A DNA stretch of 64,000 nt from the NCBI RefSeq assembly GCF_900100265.1, contig NZ_LT629696.1, positions 3,162,001 through 3,226,000 on the forward strand. Reading direction: 5' to 3'. The stretch is from Leifsonia sp. 466MF. GTDB lineage: Bacteria > Actinomycetota > Actinomycetes > Actinomycetales > Microbacteriaceae. This document shows, in pieces, positions 16,441-23,924 of the stretch. How positions within the stretch are numbered: position 1 is the first letter of the stretch; each line of letters begins with the position of its first letter. The notes beneath the pieces are model-generated. The model was not told the origin of the DNA. It saw nothing but the letters and a program-made list of their open reading frames with translations, and made no database searches. Made by a program: the position numbers and the translations under genes.

Positions 16441-17781
16441 TCAGCCCTGGTCGGTCGCCTTCTTGCCGTCGTCGTAGAACTTCTGCAGCTTCTGGATGTA
16501 CTCGTCAGCCGTCTCGTTCTTGTTGGACATCGCGGCCATGTTGGTCTGGATGAAGTCCAGGAACCCCGGAACCGGGTAGTCCGGGTAGAACGTCAGGGTG
16601 TCCGCCTTGACGATCTCGTCGAAGCGCTCGGTGTACGCGCGGGTCACCGGGTCGGTGATCTTCGAGGAGTCGCCCGCGAGCGGAAGGCCGCCGAGTTCGC
16701 CGATCTTGTTCTGGACCTCCGGGCTCAGCGTCGTGTCGATCCAGTCGTAGGCGAGGTCCTTGTTCTTCGCCTTCGCGGGCACGCCCCACAGGTGGCCGGA
16801 CGACCCCATCGACATGTTCGCGCCGGGGAGGGTGAAGTAGCCCCAGGCGAAGTCCTTCTGGTCCTTCACCCGTGAGAACACGCCGTTGTTCCAGATGAGC
16901 ATCCCGGTCTTCCCGCTGAGGAAGTTGACGTTCGCCTGCTCGTAGGTGAGGCCGGCGAGGTCGGTGCCGAGGTAGCCCTTGTCGATCCAGTCCTGGAACT
17001 GCTCTGTGCCCTTCTTCCACGGGTCCACGGAGAAGTCGACCTTGCCCTTCAGGAACATGAAGTCGTCGATCTGCTTCCGGTCGGCGTAGGCGGAGACGAG
17101 CGAGTACCAGACCCACATCTGGTTGAAGCCCTGGTTGGTCGACGCAGAGGACGACACCGGCGTGATCCCGGCGGCCTGCAGCTTCTGCATCGCCGCGACG
17201 AACTCGTCCATGGTCTTCGGCTCGGCGGCGATGCCGGCCTTCGCGAACAGATCCTTGTTGTAGTAGAAGGTGACGTACTCGCCGATGTTGGGGATGCCGT
17301 ACCAGTCGCCGGAGCCGGCTTTGCCCCGCTCGTCGTACTTGGCGAAGGACTGCATGCCGCCGGTGACCTTCTTGTCCCAGCCGTACTTCTCCACCTGGTC
17401 GTTCAGCGGCGTGAGCAGTCCCTGGCTGGCGAGCTGGCCGCCGTCGGCGTTGCCCTTGTTGAACTCGACGACGTCGGGCACCTTGTTGCCGCCGAGGGTG
17501 AGCTTGGCGTTCTTGCGGACGGCGTCGAAGCTGGTGGTCTGGAAGTCGACCTTCACGTCGGGATGCTTCTTCTTGAACATCTCGAGGGCGAGCTGCCAGC
17601 CCTGGCCCTGCGCCGTCTTCGGGTCCTCGTACTGGAGGATCGTGAACGTCTTGCCGGCGTCTCCGCCGCTGCCGCTGCCGCTGCTGCAGCCGACGAGGCC
17701 GGCGGCGGCCACGGCGACCGCCGCTGCGGCGGCGGCGAGGCGGGCGACGGTGCGGCCGCCCGGTTTCCGGGGTGTTGTCAT
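16441..17781 (-). CDS. Extracellular sugar-binding lipoprotein (CUT1 family 1)
   Basis: A 446-residue solute receptor. The signal peptide is KPGGRTVARLAAAAAAVAVAAAGLVGC with lipobox LVGC near residue 34, followed by a Gly/Ser linker. The mature domain opens FTILQYEDPKTAQGQGWQLALEMFKKKHPDVKVDFQ, and the second lobe has GKTGMLIWNNGVFSRVKDQKDFAWGYFTLPG, both standard for family-1 receptors. The ATG at 17781 has AAGGAG 7 nt upstream and is preferred over one six codons earlier. It is the first gene of the GH172 operon and follows the LacI gene in the same direction. Confidence 0.93.
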   Translation of the reverse strand: MTTPRKPGGRTVARLAAAAAAVAVAAAGLVGCSSGSGSGGDAGKTFTILQYEDPKTAQGQGWQLALEMFKKKHPDVKVDFQTTSFDAVRKNAKLTLGGNKVPDVVEFNKGNADGGQLASQGLLTPLNDQVEKYGWDKKVTGGMQSFAKYDERGKAGSGDWYGIPNIGEYVTFYYNKDLFAKAGIAAEPKTMDEFVAAMQKLQAAGITPVSSSASTNQGFNQMWVWYSLVSAYADRKQIDDFMFLKGKVDFSVDPWKKGTEQFQDWIDKGYLGTDLAGLTYEQANVNFLSGKTGMLIWNNGVFSRVKDQKDFAWGYFTLPGANMSMGSSGHLWGVPAKAKNKDLAYDWIDTTLSPEVQNKIGELGGLPLAGDSSKITDPVTRAYTERFDEIVKADTLTFYPDYPVPGFLDFIQTNMAAMSNKNETADEYIQKLQKFYDDGKKATDQG

Positions 17782-17942
17782 TGCGTTGCTCCTTTGCATC
17801 GGGTGTTCAGAGTGCGTGTGTTCTGGGTGGTGCGGATGGTGGGCATGGTGAGGAGGACGGTGGGCGCGGGCAGGCTCGCGCCACCGGTGCCTCCGGTCGA
17901 TGATTCGGGTGTGTGCGGCGGGATATGTGGGCCGGGATGCGG

Positions 17943-18980
17943 TCAGGTGCCGGAAGGCGGCCCGATCGAGTGCCGGAGGACGGGCGCACAGGGCATGAGG
18001 AAGCCTTCGCGCTCGGCCCCGTCGAGGGATCCGTCGAGCCGGCCGACCACGCGGCGCACCGCCCACGCGCCCATGTCGCGGTGCGGCAGCTGCACGGTCG
18101 TGAGGCCGGGGTCGAGCGCCTCGGCGACGAACTCCTGGTTGTCGAATCCGGCGATCGAGAGGTCGCCGGGGATGTCGAGCCCGAGGTGGCGCGCCACCTG
18201 GTAGAAGCCCATCGCGGTCTGATCGCTGAAGCAGAACACGGCGGTCGGCCTGTCCTCCCGGTCGAGCAGCTGCCGGGCCGGCTCGACGGCGAACCGCGTG
18301 GCCGCGTCCTCCGCGACCACGGTGAGGCTCTCGTCCCGGCGGAGGCCGGCCTCCGTCAGCGCCCGCTCGTGGCCGCGGGCGCGCAGCCGCGAGGCGATCG
18401 GGTAGGCGCGGACGTCGCAGAAGCCGATCCGGGTGTGACCGGCCTCGATGAGCAGGCGCGTCGAGGTGTAGGCACCCAATTCCTCGTCGGGCACGACGTA
18501 GTCGACCGTGGGATGCGCATCCTCCACGGAGGGACGCCCGTCGAGGATGACGACCGGCATCGTCGGCGGGACGAGCGGCAGCTCGACGAGCTTGTGGAAG
18601 TTGGTCGCGACGATGAGGCCCTCGATGTTGCGCTGCAGGAGGGACTGGACGGCCGGGGTCTGCACCTCGTCGTTGCCGTAGGTGTCGATGAGCATCAACA
18701 TGAAGCCGCTGTCCCATGCCGCCTGCTGCGCGCCCGCGAGCATGTGACCGGAGAACGGCACCGTGGCGACCTGGTCGGACACCATCCCGATCGTGCGGCT
18801 CTGCTTGGTCTTGAGCGACCGGGCCAGCTGATTCGGCACGTAGCCGAGCTCGTCGGCGACCTGCTTGATGCGCTGCGCGACCGACGCGTTGACGCGGCCC
18901 TCACCGCGACCGCTGAGCACCAGGCTGACGCTCGACACGGAGACGCCGACGTGCGAGGCGATGTCCTTCATCGTCAGCAT
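17943..18980 (-). CDS. LacI-family transcriptional regulator
   Basis: A 345-residue repressor. It opens with the helix-turn-helix MLTMKDIASHVGVSVSSVSLVLSGRGEGRVNASVAQRIKQVADELGYVPNQLARSLKT, then the effector-binding core (VPDEELGAYTSTRLLIEAGHTRIGFC, PGDLSIAGFDNQEFVAEALDPGLTTVQLPHRDMG). It lies 161 nt upstream of the GH172 transporter operon on the same strand. Three TCAA-n4/5-TTGA operators sit directly before its start, so it is autoregulated and possibly controls the divergent membrane-protein gene at 19152 as well. Confidence 0.93.
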   Translation of the reverse strand: MLTMKDIASHVGVSVSSVSLVLSGRGEGRVNASVAQRIKQVADELGYVPNQLARSLKTKQSRTIGMVSDQVATVPFSGHMLAGAQQAAWDSGFMLMLIDTYGNDEVQTPAVQSLLQRNIEGLIVATNFHKLVELPLVPPTMPVVILDGRPSVEDAHPTVDYVVPDEELGAYTSTRLLIEAGHTRIGFCDVRAYPIASRLRARGHERALTEAGLRRDESLTVVAEDAATRFAVEPARQLLDREDRPTAVFCFSDQTAMGFYQVARHLGLDIPGDLSIAGFDNQEFVAEALDPGLTTVQLPHRDMGAWAVRRVVGRLDGSLDGAEREGFLMPCAPVLRHSIGPPSGT

Positions 18981-19001
18981 CGGCGCTCCTTCGCTCTGTG
19001 C

Positions 19002-19058
19002 GTCAATCGGTTGACTTCAATCGATTGACGTCACGCTATGAGCGTCAAACGCGTTGAC
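19002..19058. promoter_or_regulatory. Three tandem LacI-type operators
   Basis: Three copies of TCAA-core-TTGA follow one another: GTCAATCGGTTGAC (19002-19015), the exact palindrome TCAATCGATTGA (19017-19028), and GTCAAACGCGTTGAC (19044-19058, core one base longer). They lie 22-78 nt upstream of the LacI start at 18980. The arrangement indicates cooperative autoregulation. Confidence 0.75.
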
Positions 19059-19151
19059 GCAAACGCCCGTTACGAAGTCGTTATCCGCTCGCCCCGATGC
19101 GGGACTCCGTGCGCCCGCATGCGATCCTGTCAGCGGCATGAAGGAGGACCG

Positions 19152-19853
19152 ATGACAGACGGCAGCAAGCGGCAGAGCGAGATGACCCTGGTGCTCATGC
19201 TCGCGCTCACCTTCTCGACCGGGATCGTCGACGCGGTCGGCTACCTCGGGCTCGACAAAGTGTTCGCGGGCAACATGACGGGCAACGTGGTGATCCTCGG
19301 GATGGCCATCGTGGGCGCCGACGGGTTGCCCTGGGTCGGGCCGCTGGTCGCGCTCATCGCCTTCATGGTGGGAGCCGTCATCGGCGGCCGGACGCTGCGC
19401 CGAGAGACGATCGGCTGGAACACGCGGACGAGCTGGTCCTTCACCGCTGTCGCCGCCGCCTTGGCGGTGCTCACCGGCGTCACGATCGCGACCGGCGGCG
19501 TCCCGCCGAAGCCGTGGGAGCTCGGCATCACCGTCCTGCTCGCCGCGGCGATGGGATTCCAGGCGGCCGTCGCCCGGCACCTGGCCGTCAAGGATGTGAC
19601 CACGGTCGTCGTCACGTCCACCATCACCGGCCTCGCCGCCGACTCGGTGCTCGCCGGCGGTTCCGGCCAGCCGTGGCGCCGGCGCGCGGGCGCGGTCGTG
19701 CTCATCGCGCTGGGTGCACTGGTCGGGGCGCTGCTGCTGAGGTTCGGGATCGCCCTACCGCTCGGACTCGCCACGGTGGTGACCGCGGCTGCCGCCGTCG
19801 TCGGCCACTTCGCCGCCCATGAGGGGCGCCGCGTGGCGGCCGCGCGGGCGTGA
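19152..19853 (+). CDS. DUF1275 (YoaK) family membrane protein
   Basis: A 233-residue inner-membrane protein with six hydrophobic segments. The N-terminal signature TFSTGIVDAVGYLGLDKVFAGNMTGNVVILG is the hallmark of DUF1275 proteins, and the central AAAMGFQAAVARHLAVKDVTTVVVTSTITGLAAD is also conserved. Biochemical function in the family is unknown; a transporter-like role has been proposed. Start at 19152 with AAGGAGG a few bases upstream. Divergent from the LacI gene across the triple operator, so it may respond to it, but nothing else ties it to sugar use. Confidence 0.88.
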   Translation: MTDGSKRQSEMTLVLMLALTFSTGIVDAVGYLGLDKVFAGNMTGNVVILGMAIVGADGLPWVGPLVALIAFMVGAVIGGRTLRRETIGWNTRTSWSFTAVAAALAVLTGVTIATGGVPPKPWELGITVLLAAAMGFQAAVARHLAVKDVTTVVVTSTITGLAADSVLAGGSGQPWRRRAGAVVLIALGALVGALLLRFGIALPLGLATVVTAAAAVVGHFAAHEGRRVAAARA

Positions 19854-19890
19854 CGACCCGGCACTGCGCACGCGGTACTACTGTGTGTCG

Positions 19891-20886
19891 GTGACCACTG
19901 CGACGCCGCTCCTGCTCGGCCCGAACCAGCCTCTCGATCGGCCGTACCGGGGTGGCGCGGGCATCGCGCGCTTCCGCGGAACACCGCAGCCGAGCCCGTT
20001 CACGCCGGAGGACTTCGTCGCCTCGACCACCGAGGTCTTCGCGGGTGGCGGTGTCGGTCTCACCGTGCTGCCCGACGGCCGCACCCTGCGCGACGCGGTC
20101 GCGGCCGACCCCGTGTCCTTTCTCGGCGAGGAGCATGTCGCCCGCTTCGGCGCGCGCACGATGCTGCTCGTGAAGCTGCTCGATACCGCCGAGCGCCTCT
20201 TCGTCCACTACCACCCGGACGACGCGTTCGCCGATCGCCACCTGAACAGCCCGCTCGGCAAGACGGAGGCGTGGGCGGTCATCGAGGCCGAGCCCGGCGC
20301 CGCCGCGTTCCTCGGGTTCCGCCGACCCGTCTCGACCGACGAGGTGCGCGTCTGGTGGGACGGCCAGGATGCCGACGCGATGCTCGATGCGATGAACACC
20401 GTCCCGCTGGCCGCCGGTGACACGCTGCTCGTCCCGGCCGGGCTCGCGCACGCGATCGGCCCGGGTGTGACGCTCGTGGAGCTGCAGCAGCCCACCGACC
20501 TCTCCGTCCTGTTGGAGCGGCGGATGCTCTCCGAGCACGACGCGCTGCTCGGCCTCGACCTGGGGACCGCGATCGAGGGGCTGAACCGCGGCGTGACGCC
20601 CGAGGAGCGGATCGCCGCCCTGCGCCAGGGGCGCGGCGCAGAGACGCTGTTCCCCGGCGATGCCGATCCGTTCTTCGCGGCGGAACGCATCCGCGTCTCC
20701 GGCTCCCGCGAGCTCGACCCCGGGTTCTCGGTGCTCGTCGTGCTCGGCGGAGAGGGACGGCTGGAGACGGAAGGCGGCACGGTCGTGCCGCTAGGCCGCG
20801 GGGCGACGGTGCTCACCGCGTTCGCCGACGGCCCGATCGGGCTGAGTGGCGAGCTCGAGTTGATCCGCTGCCGCCCGCCGCGCTGA
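19891..20886 (+). CDS. manA: Mannose-6-phosphate isomerase-like cupin, class I
   Basis: A 331-residue cytoplasmic cupin enzyme expected to interconvert mannose-6-phosphate and fructose-6-phosphate. The Zn site is recognisable in FVHYHPDDAFADRHLNSPLGKTEAWAVIEAEPGA (His and Glu ligands). ALAAGDTLLVPAGLAHAIGPGVTLVELQQPTDLSV is the second cupin motif. It is shorter than the 390-residue bacterial ManA proteins. The GTG at 19891 has no ribosome site but a TACTAC element upstream, suggesting a leaderless mRNA; GTG 19885 is an alternative. Genes for fructose- and mannose-type sugars nearby make the activity plausible, though such shorter cupins can have other sugar substrates. Confidence 0.75.
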   Translation: MTTATPLLLGPNQPLDRPYRGGAGIARFRGTPQPSPFTPEDFVASTTEVFAGGGVGLTVLPDGRTLRDAVAADPVSFLGEEHVARFGARTMLLVKLLDTAERLFVHYHPDDAFADRHLNSPLGKTEAWAVIEAEPGAAAFLGFRRPVSTDEVRVWWDGQDADAMLDAMNTVPLAAGDTLLVPAGLAHAIGPGVTLVELQQPTDLSVLLERRMLSEHDALLGLDLGTAIEGLNRGVTPEERIAALRQGRGAETLFPGDADPFFAAERIRVSGSRELDPGFSVLVVLGGEGRLETEGGTVVPLGRGATVLTAFADGPIGLSGELELIRCRPPR

Positions 20887-20944
20887 GCTGCACCGCGAAC
20901 TCTCTGAGGCGCCCGCTGTCGGCGGACGCGGCTAGCCTCACCCC

Positions 20945-21487
20945 ATGGACACCGTCTGCGCTCTCTGCGAGAGCCCTGCGTATGCCGGCGCGTCCCTCCG
21001 GCTGTGCCTGACCCATCTGCTGGAGGCGCACGATCTGGTCGACGCCGAGTTCGGCGTGACGGACGCGCTGCCGTCGCCGTGCGTGTTCTGCGGTTCGCGG
21101 CTGGGCGTCCGCTACCCGTCGGGGTGGCTCTGTGCAGTGTGCGAGTGGCGGGTGGGCGAGCCGCCTCCGGAGGGCGCGGCCGCATCCCGGGTGGATGTGG
21201 TCTACTACCTGCGGTTCCGTGACCGCATCAAGATCGGCACGACCGCGAACCCCGCCCAGCGGTTCGCGGCGCTGCCCCACGACGAGGTGCTCGCGTTCGA
21301 ACGCGGCGACCGGACCGCGGAGCACCGGCGCCACGAGCAGTTCGCGCACCTGCGCATCCCGGGCACCGAGTGGTTCGAGACCGACCCCGTGCTGCTCGCC
21401 CACGTGGAGCTCGTCCGCGCCGGCGCCGACGACCCGTGGGCCCTGCTCGCGCGCTGGCGCAGCGAGGCGGCGGCGCTCCGTGTCTGA
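20945..21487 (+). CDS. GIY-YIG / T5orf172-like nuclease-domain protein with two zinc-ribbon knuckles
   Basis: A 180-residue protein of unknown role. The N-terminal 75 residues carry paired cysteines in the order CALC, C (LCL), CVFC and CAVC, consistent with a treble-clef or zinc-ribbon fold. The C-terminal part, VVYYLRFRDRIKIGTTANPAQRFAAL with a later EHRRHEQFAHLRIPGTEWFE, matches the GIY-YIG superfamily branch T5orf172/MUG113 (YYLR as GIY, IKIG as YIG, then catalytic Arg and Glu). A leaderless start is likely: TAGCCT lies 8 nt before the ATG. Neighbours are unrelated. It could act on nucleic acid, but no substrate can be inferred. Confidence 0.7.
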   Translation: MDTVCALCESPAYAGASLRLCLTHLLEAHDLVDAEFGVTDALPSPCVFCGSRLGVRYPSGWLCAVCEWRVGEPPPEGAAASRVDVVYYLRFRDRIKIGTTANPAQRFAALPHDEVLAFERGDRTAEHRRHEQFAHLRIPGTEWFETDPVLLAHVELVRAGADDPWALLARWRSEAAALRV

Positions 21488-21515
21488 GGTGGCCACGCCG
21501 ACGTTCCCAGAACGA

Positions 21516-21555
21516 CGACGAAGGCCCGGATCCGTGCGGACCCGGGCCTTCGTCG
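21516..21555. terminator. Bidirectional intrinsic-type hairpin between convergent genes
   Basis: A 19-bp stem with one A-C mismatch (left arm 21516-21534, right arm 21537-21555) and a 2-nt loop lies between the convergent GIY-YIG and MFS genes. GC-rich, with no clear T-tract, as usual in actinobacteria. Confidence 0.8.
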
Positions 21556-21567
21556 AGAGAGAGACGG

Positions 21568-23154
21568 TCAGGCGACCTCGAGGCTCTCGCGCCGTCCGTC
21601 GCGCACGGTGACGGACAGCTCGCCGTCGACCTTCGCGGCGAGGCGGGCCATCTCGGCCGCCTCCGCCTCCGCGGAGGACAGCGCCGCGATGTCCACCAGG
21701 GCTGCCGCCGGCACGGGCTCGACGGTCTCCACGACCGCGGTCGCGACGATCTCCTCGGCCTCGGCCTCGGCGACGCGCCGGGCCGCCCGCATCAGGAACG
21801 CGGCCACGACGGTCACGGCCCCTGCCGCGAGCGCCAGCACGCCGGCCGTCGTGAAGCCCTCGGTGTAGCCGGACTCCGCGGGGAGCCCGTCCGGAGCGAT
21901 CGCGCCGGTCACGAGGGCCGTCATCACGGCCGCTCCGACCGCCGAGCCGACGGTGCGCAGGTTGGCGTTCATCCCGCTCGCGATCCCGGTCTGGGTGGCC
22001 GGCACGCTCTGCACCACCACGCTCGTGATGGCCGCGTAGATCAGACCGAGTCCGATGCCGAACACGCCGGAGGCGGCGGCGACGGCCACGAGCGACCCGT
22101 GGAGGTAGGCGAGCGAGAGGGCCGCGGCCCCCATGAGCACCGCCGAGACCACAATCTGCGCGCGGAAGCCGACCCAGCGGGCGAGCGGGCCGCTCAGGAA
22201 GCCGGTCACAGCCATGGTCACCAGCATCGGGAGCATCAGCATTCCCGACTCCGCCACGGATGCGCCCAGGCCGTACCCGGTCGAGGTCGGCGTCTGCACG
22301 AACCGCGGGAAGAAGGCGAAGATCGCGAACATCGATGCGCCGATGAAGACGGCCGCCGCGTTCATGGACCAGACGCCCGGTTCGCGCATGAGCCGCATGT
22401 CGACGAGGGGATGCCGCGAGCGGAGCTCGACGATGATCCAGCCGGCGAGGAGCAGCGCGGCGGCGACGAACAGGCCGATCACGCCCGGCGACGACCATCC
22501 CCACTGCGCGCCCGTGCTGAGCGGCAGGAGGAGGGCGACGAGCCAGCTGGAGAGCAGAACGGCCGCCCACGGGTTGACGCCACCGGTCGCCCGGGTGGGC
22601 GATTCGGGGATGAAGATCAGCGCGAGCACGGCGGCGGTCACCGTCAGGGCGACGGGGAGCAGGAACAGGCCGCGCCAGCTGAGCGCGTCGGCGAGGGGTC
22701 CGGCGAGCACCGTCCCGAGCCCGCTGCCGATGGCGATGATCGAGGCGATGGCGCCGATCGCGGACGGGAGGCGGCGCGCGGGGAACTCGTCGCGGATGAT
22801 GCCGAAGGCGAGCGGGAACATCGCCCCGCCGAGACCCTGGATGACGCGACCGGCGATGACGACGCCGATCGACGGCGCTACGGCGGCCACGACGCTTCCG
22901 AGAGCGACGGCCAGGAGCGCGAGGACGAGGATGCGGCGCTTGCCGACGAGGTCGCCGACGCGACCGAGCAGGGGCGTCGCGACCGCGGCGGCGATGAGCC
23001 ACGCGGTCATGGTCCAGGTGACGCCTGCGGTCGTGGTGTGCAGGTCGGACTGGATGACGGGGAGGACGGGGACGACGAGCGACTGGAGCGTCGCGAAGGA
23101 ACCGACGCTGAGCGCCAGGATGGCGAAGGTCAGTCCGGGATGGGATCGAGACAT
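21568..23154 (-). CDS. MFS multidrug exporter, DHA2-like
   Basis: A 528-residue membrane protein with about 14 hydrophobic segments, the DHA2 (QacA/EmrB) layout of proton-coupled drug efflux. Motif A appears as GRVGDLVGKRRILVLALL after the second segment, and motif C as GSGLGTVLAGPLADALSWRGLFLLP. After the last membrane segment there is a soluble tail of about 85 residues rich in Ala and Glu (ARRVAEAEAEEIVATAVVETVE), longer than usual. Divergent from a TetR gene with two operators between, so probably induced by the compound it exports. Confidence 0.9.
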   Translation of the reverse strand: MSRSHPGLTFAILALSVGSFATLQSLVVPVLPVIQSDLHTTTAGVTWTMTAWLIAAAVATPLLGRVGDLVGKRRILVLALLAVALGSVVAAVAPSIGVVIAGRVIQGLGGAMFPLAFGIIRDEFPARRLPSAIGAIASIIAIGSGLGTVLAGPLADALSWRGLFLLPVALTVTAAVLALIFIPESPTRATGGVNPWAAVLLSSWLVALLLPLSTGAQWGWSSPGVIGLFVAAALLLAGWIIVELRSRHPLVDMRLMREPGVWSMNAAAVFIGASMFAIFAFFPRFVQTPTSTGYGLGASVAESGMLMLPMLVTMAVTGFLSGPLARWVGFRAQIVVSAVLMGAAALSLAYLHGSLVAVAAASGVFGIGLGLIYAAITSVVVQSVPATQTGIASGMNANLRTVGSAVGAAVMTALVTGAIAPDGLPAESGYTEGFTTAGVLALAAGAVTVVAAFLMRAARRVAEAEAEEIVATAVVETVEPVPAAALVDIAALSSAEAEAAEMARLAAKVDGELSVTVRDGRRESLEVA

Positions 23155-23216
23155 TGTCCGGGGTTTCCGTTTCTCGAGAGGTGCCGAAAGGCGTAGAATT
23201 GGAGGGAGGCTCCGTT

Positions 23217-23265
23217 CGGAGGGTTCCTCCGGTTACGCTCATAACATTACCGGAGGGTGCCTCCG
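23217..23265. promoter_or_regulatory. Two TetR operators between the MFS and TetR genes
   Basis: CGGAGG-GTT-CCTCCG (23217-23231) and CGGAGG-GTG-CCTCCG (23251-23265) are perfect 6-bp inverted repeats with 3-nt centres, 34 bp apart. A weaker GGAGGGAGGCTCCG lies at 23201. TAACAT (23242-23247), between the sites, is a plausible -10 for the TetR gene, so occupancy would block both divergent promoters. Confidence 0.75.
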
Positions 23266-23319
23266 CTTCGCAACCTCGAGTTTTCGACCCCCGAGGTCCG
23301 ACCCGAAAGGACAGCTGCC

Positions 23320-23886
23320 GTGACCGGCACCGAGACCACAGCACCGAGCGTCGCCCGACCGCAGAGGGCGGATGCCCGACGCAACTTCGACGCGCTGCTC
23401 GCCGCCGCACGCGAGGCCTTCGCCGAGCAGGGACCGAACGCGTCGCTCGAGGACATCGCCCGCCGCGCCGGGGTCGGGATCGGGACGCTGTACCGCAACT
23501 TCCCCACGCGCGACTCGCTGGTGGAGGCCGTGTACATCGACGAGGTCGCCGCCGTCGTCCGCGCAGCGGAGGAGGCGGGGTCGCTCGAGCCGTGGGAGGC
23601 CGTTCAGGCCTGGCTCCGCCGCTTCATCGCCTACGTCGGCACCAAGCGCGCGCTCATCGAAGGCCTCAACAAAGACTCCCCCGTGCTGCTCAGCTGCCGC
23701 ACCTCGCTCTACGACGCCGGCGAGCCGCTGGTCCGCCGGGCACAGCTGGCGGGTGAGTTGCGCTCCGACGCCACGATCGGCGACGTGATCCGCATGGTGT
23801 CCGGGATCGCCGGGGTCGCCTTCGACGACGACCAGCAGCGCGACCGCGTCCTCGCCATGGCCATCGACGGTCTCCGCCCCCGCTGA
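23320..23886 (+). CDS. TetR-family transcriptional regulator
   Basis: A 188-residue repressor. The N-terminal helix-turn-helix is AREAFAEQGPNASLEDIARRAGVGIGTLYRNFPTRDSLVEAVY, followed by an all-helical ligand domain (LEPWEAVQAWLRRFIAYVGTKRALIEGLN) as in TetR_C regulators of drug efflux. The GTG at 23320 with AAAGGA 8 nt upstream was chosen; a frame-compatible GTG at 23257 would fall inside operator 2. It probably represses the divergent MFS exporter and itself. Confidence 0.9.
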   Translation: MTGTETTAPSVARPQRADARRNFDALLAAAREAFAEQGPNASLEDIARRAGVGIGTLYRNFPTRDSLVEAVYIDEVAAVVRAAEEAGSLEPWEAVQAWLRRFIAYVGTKRALIEGLNKDSPVLLSCRTSLYDAGEPLVRRAQLAGELRSDATIGDVIRMVSGIAGVAFDDDQQRDRVLAMAIDGLRPR

Positions 23887-23924
23887 CCAGGGCGCCCCGC
23901 CGGACGGCCCCGTACGCTTAGAGG

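Noticed and set aside
21370..23196. Long open reading frame on the plus strand opposite the MFS gene (about 600 codons)
   Set aside because: It is a mirror of the MFS gene in a GC-rich genome: composition is Arg/Gly/His/Glu-rich, no family pattern, no ribosome site, and it overlaps a well-supported transporter.
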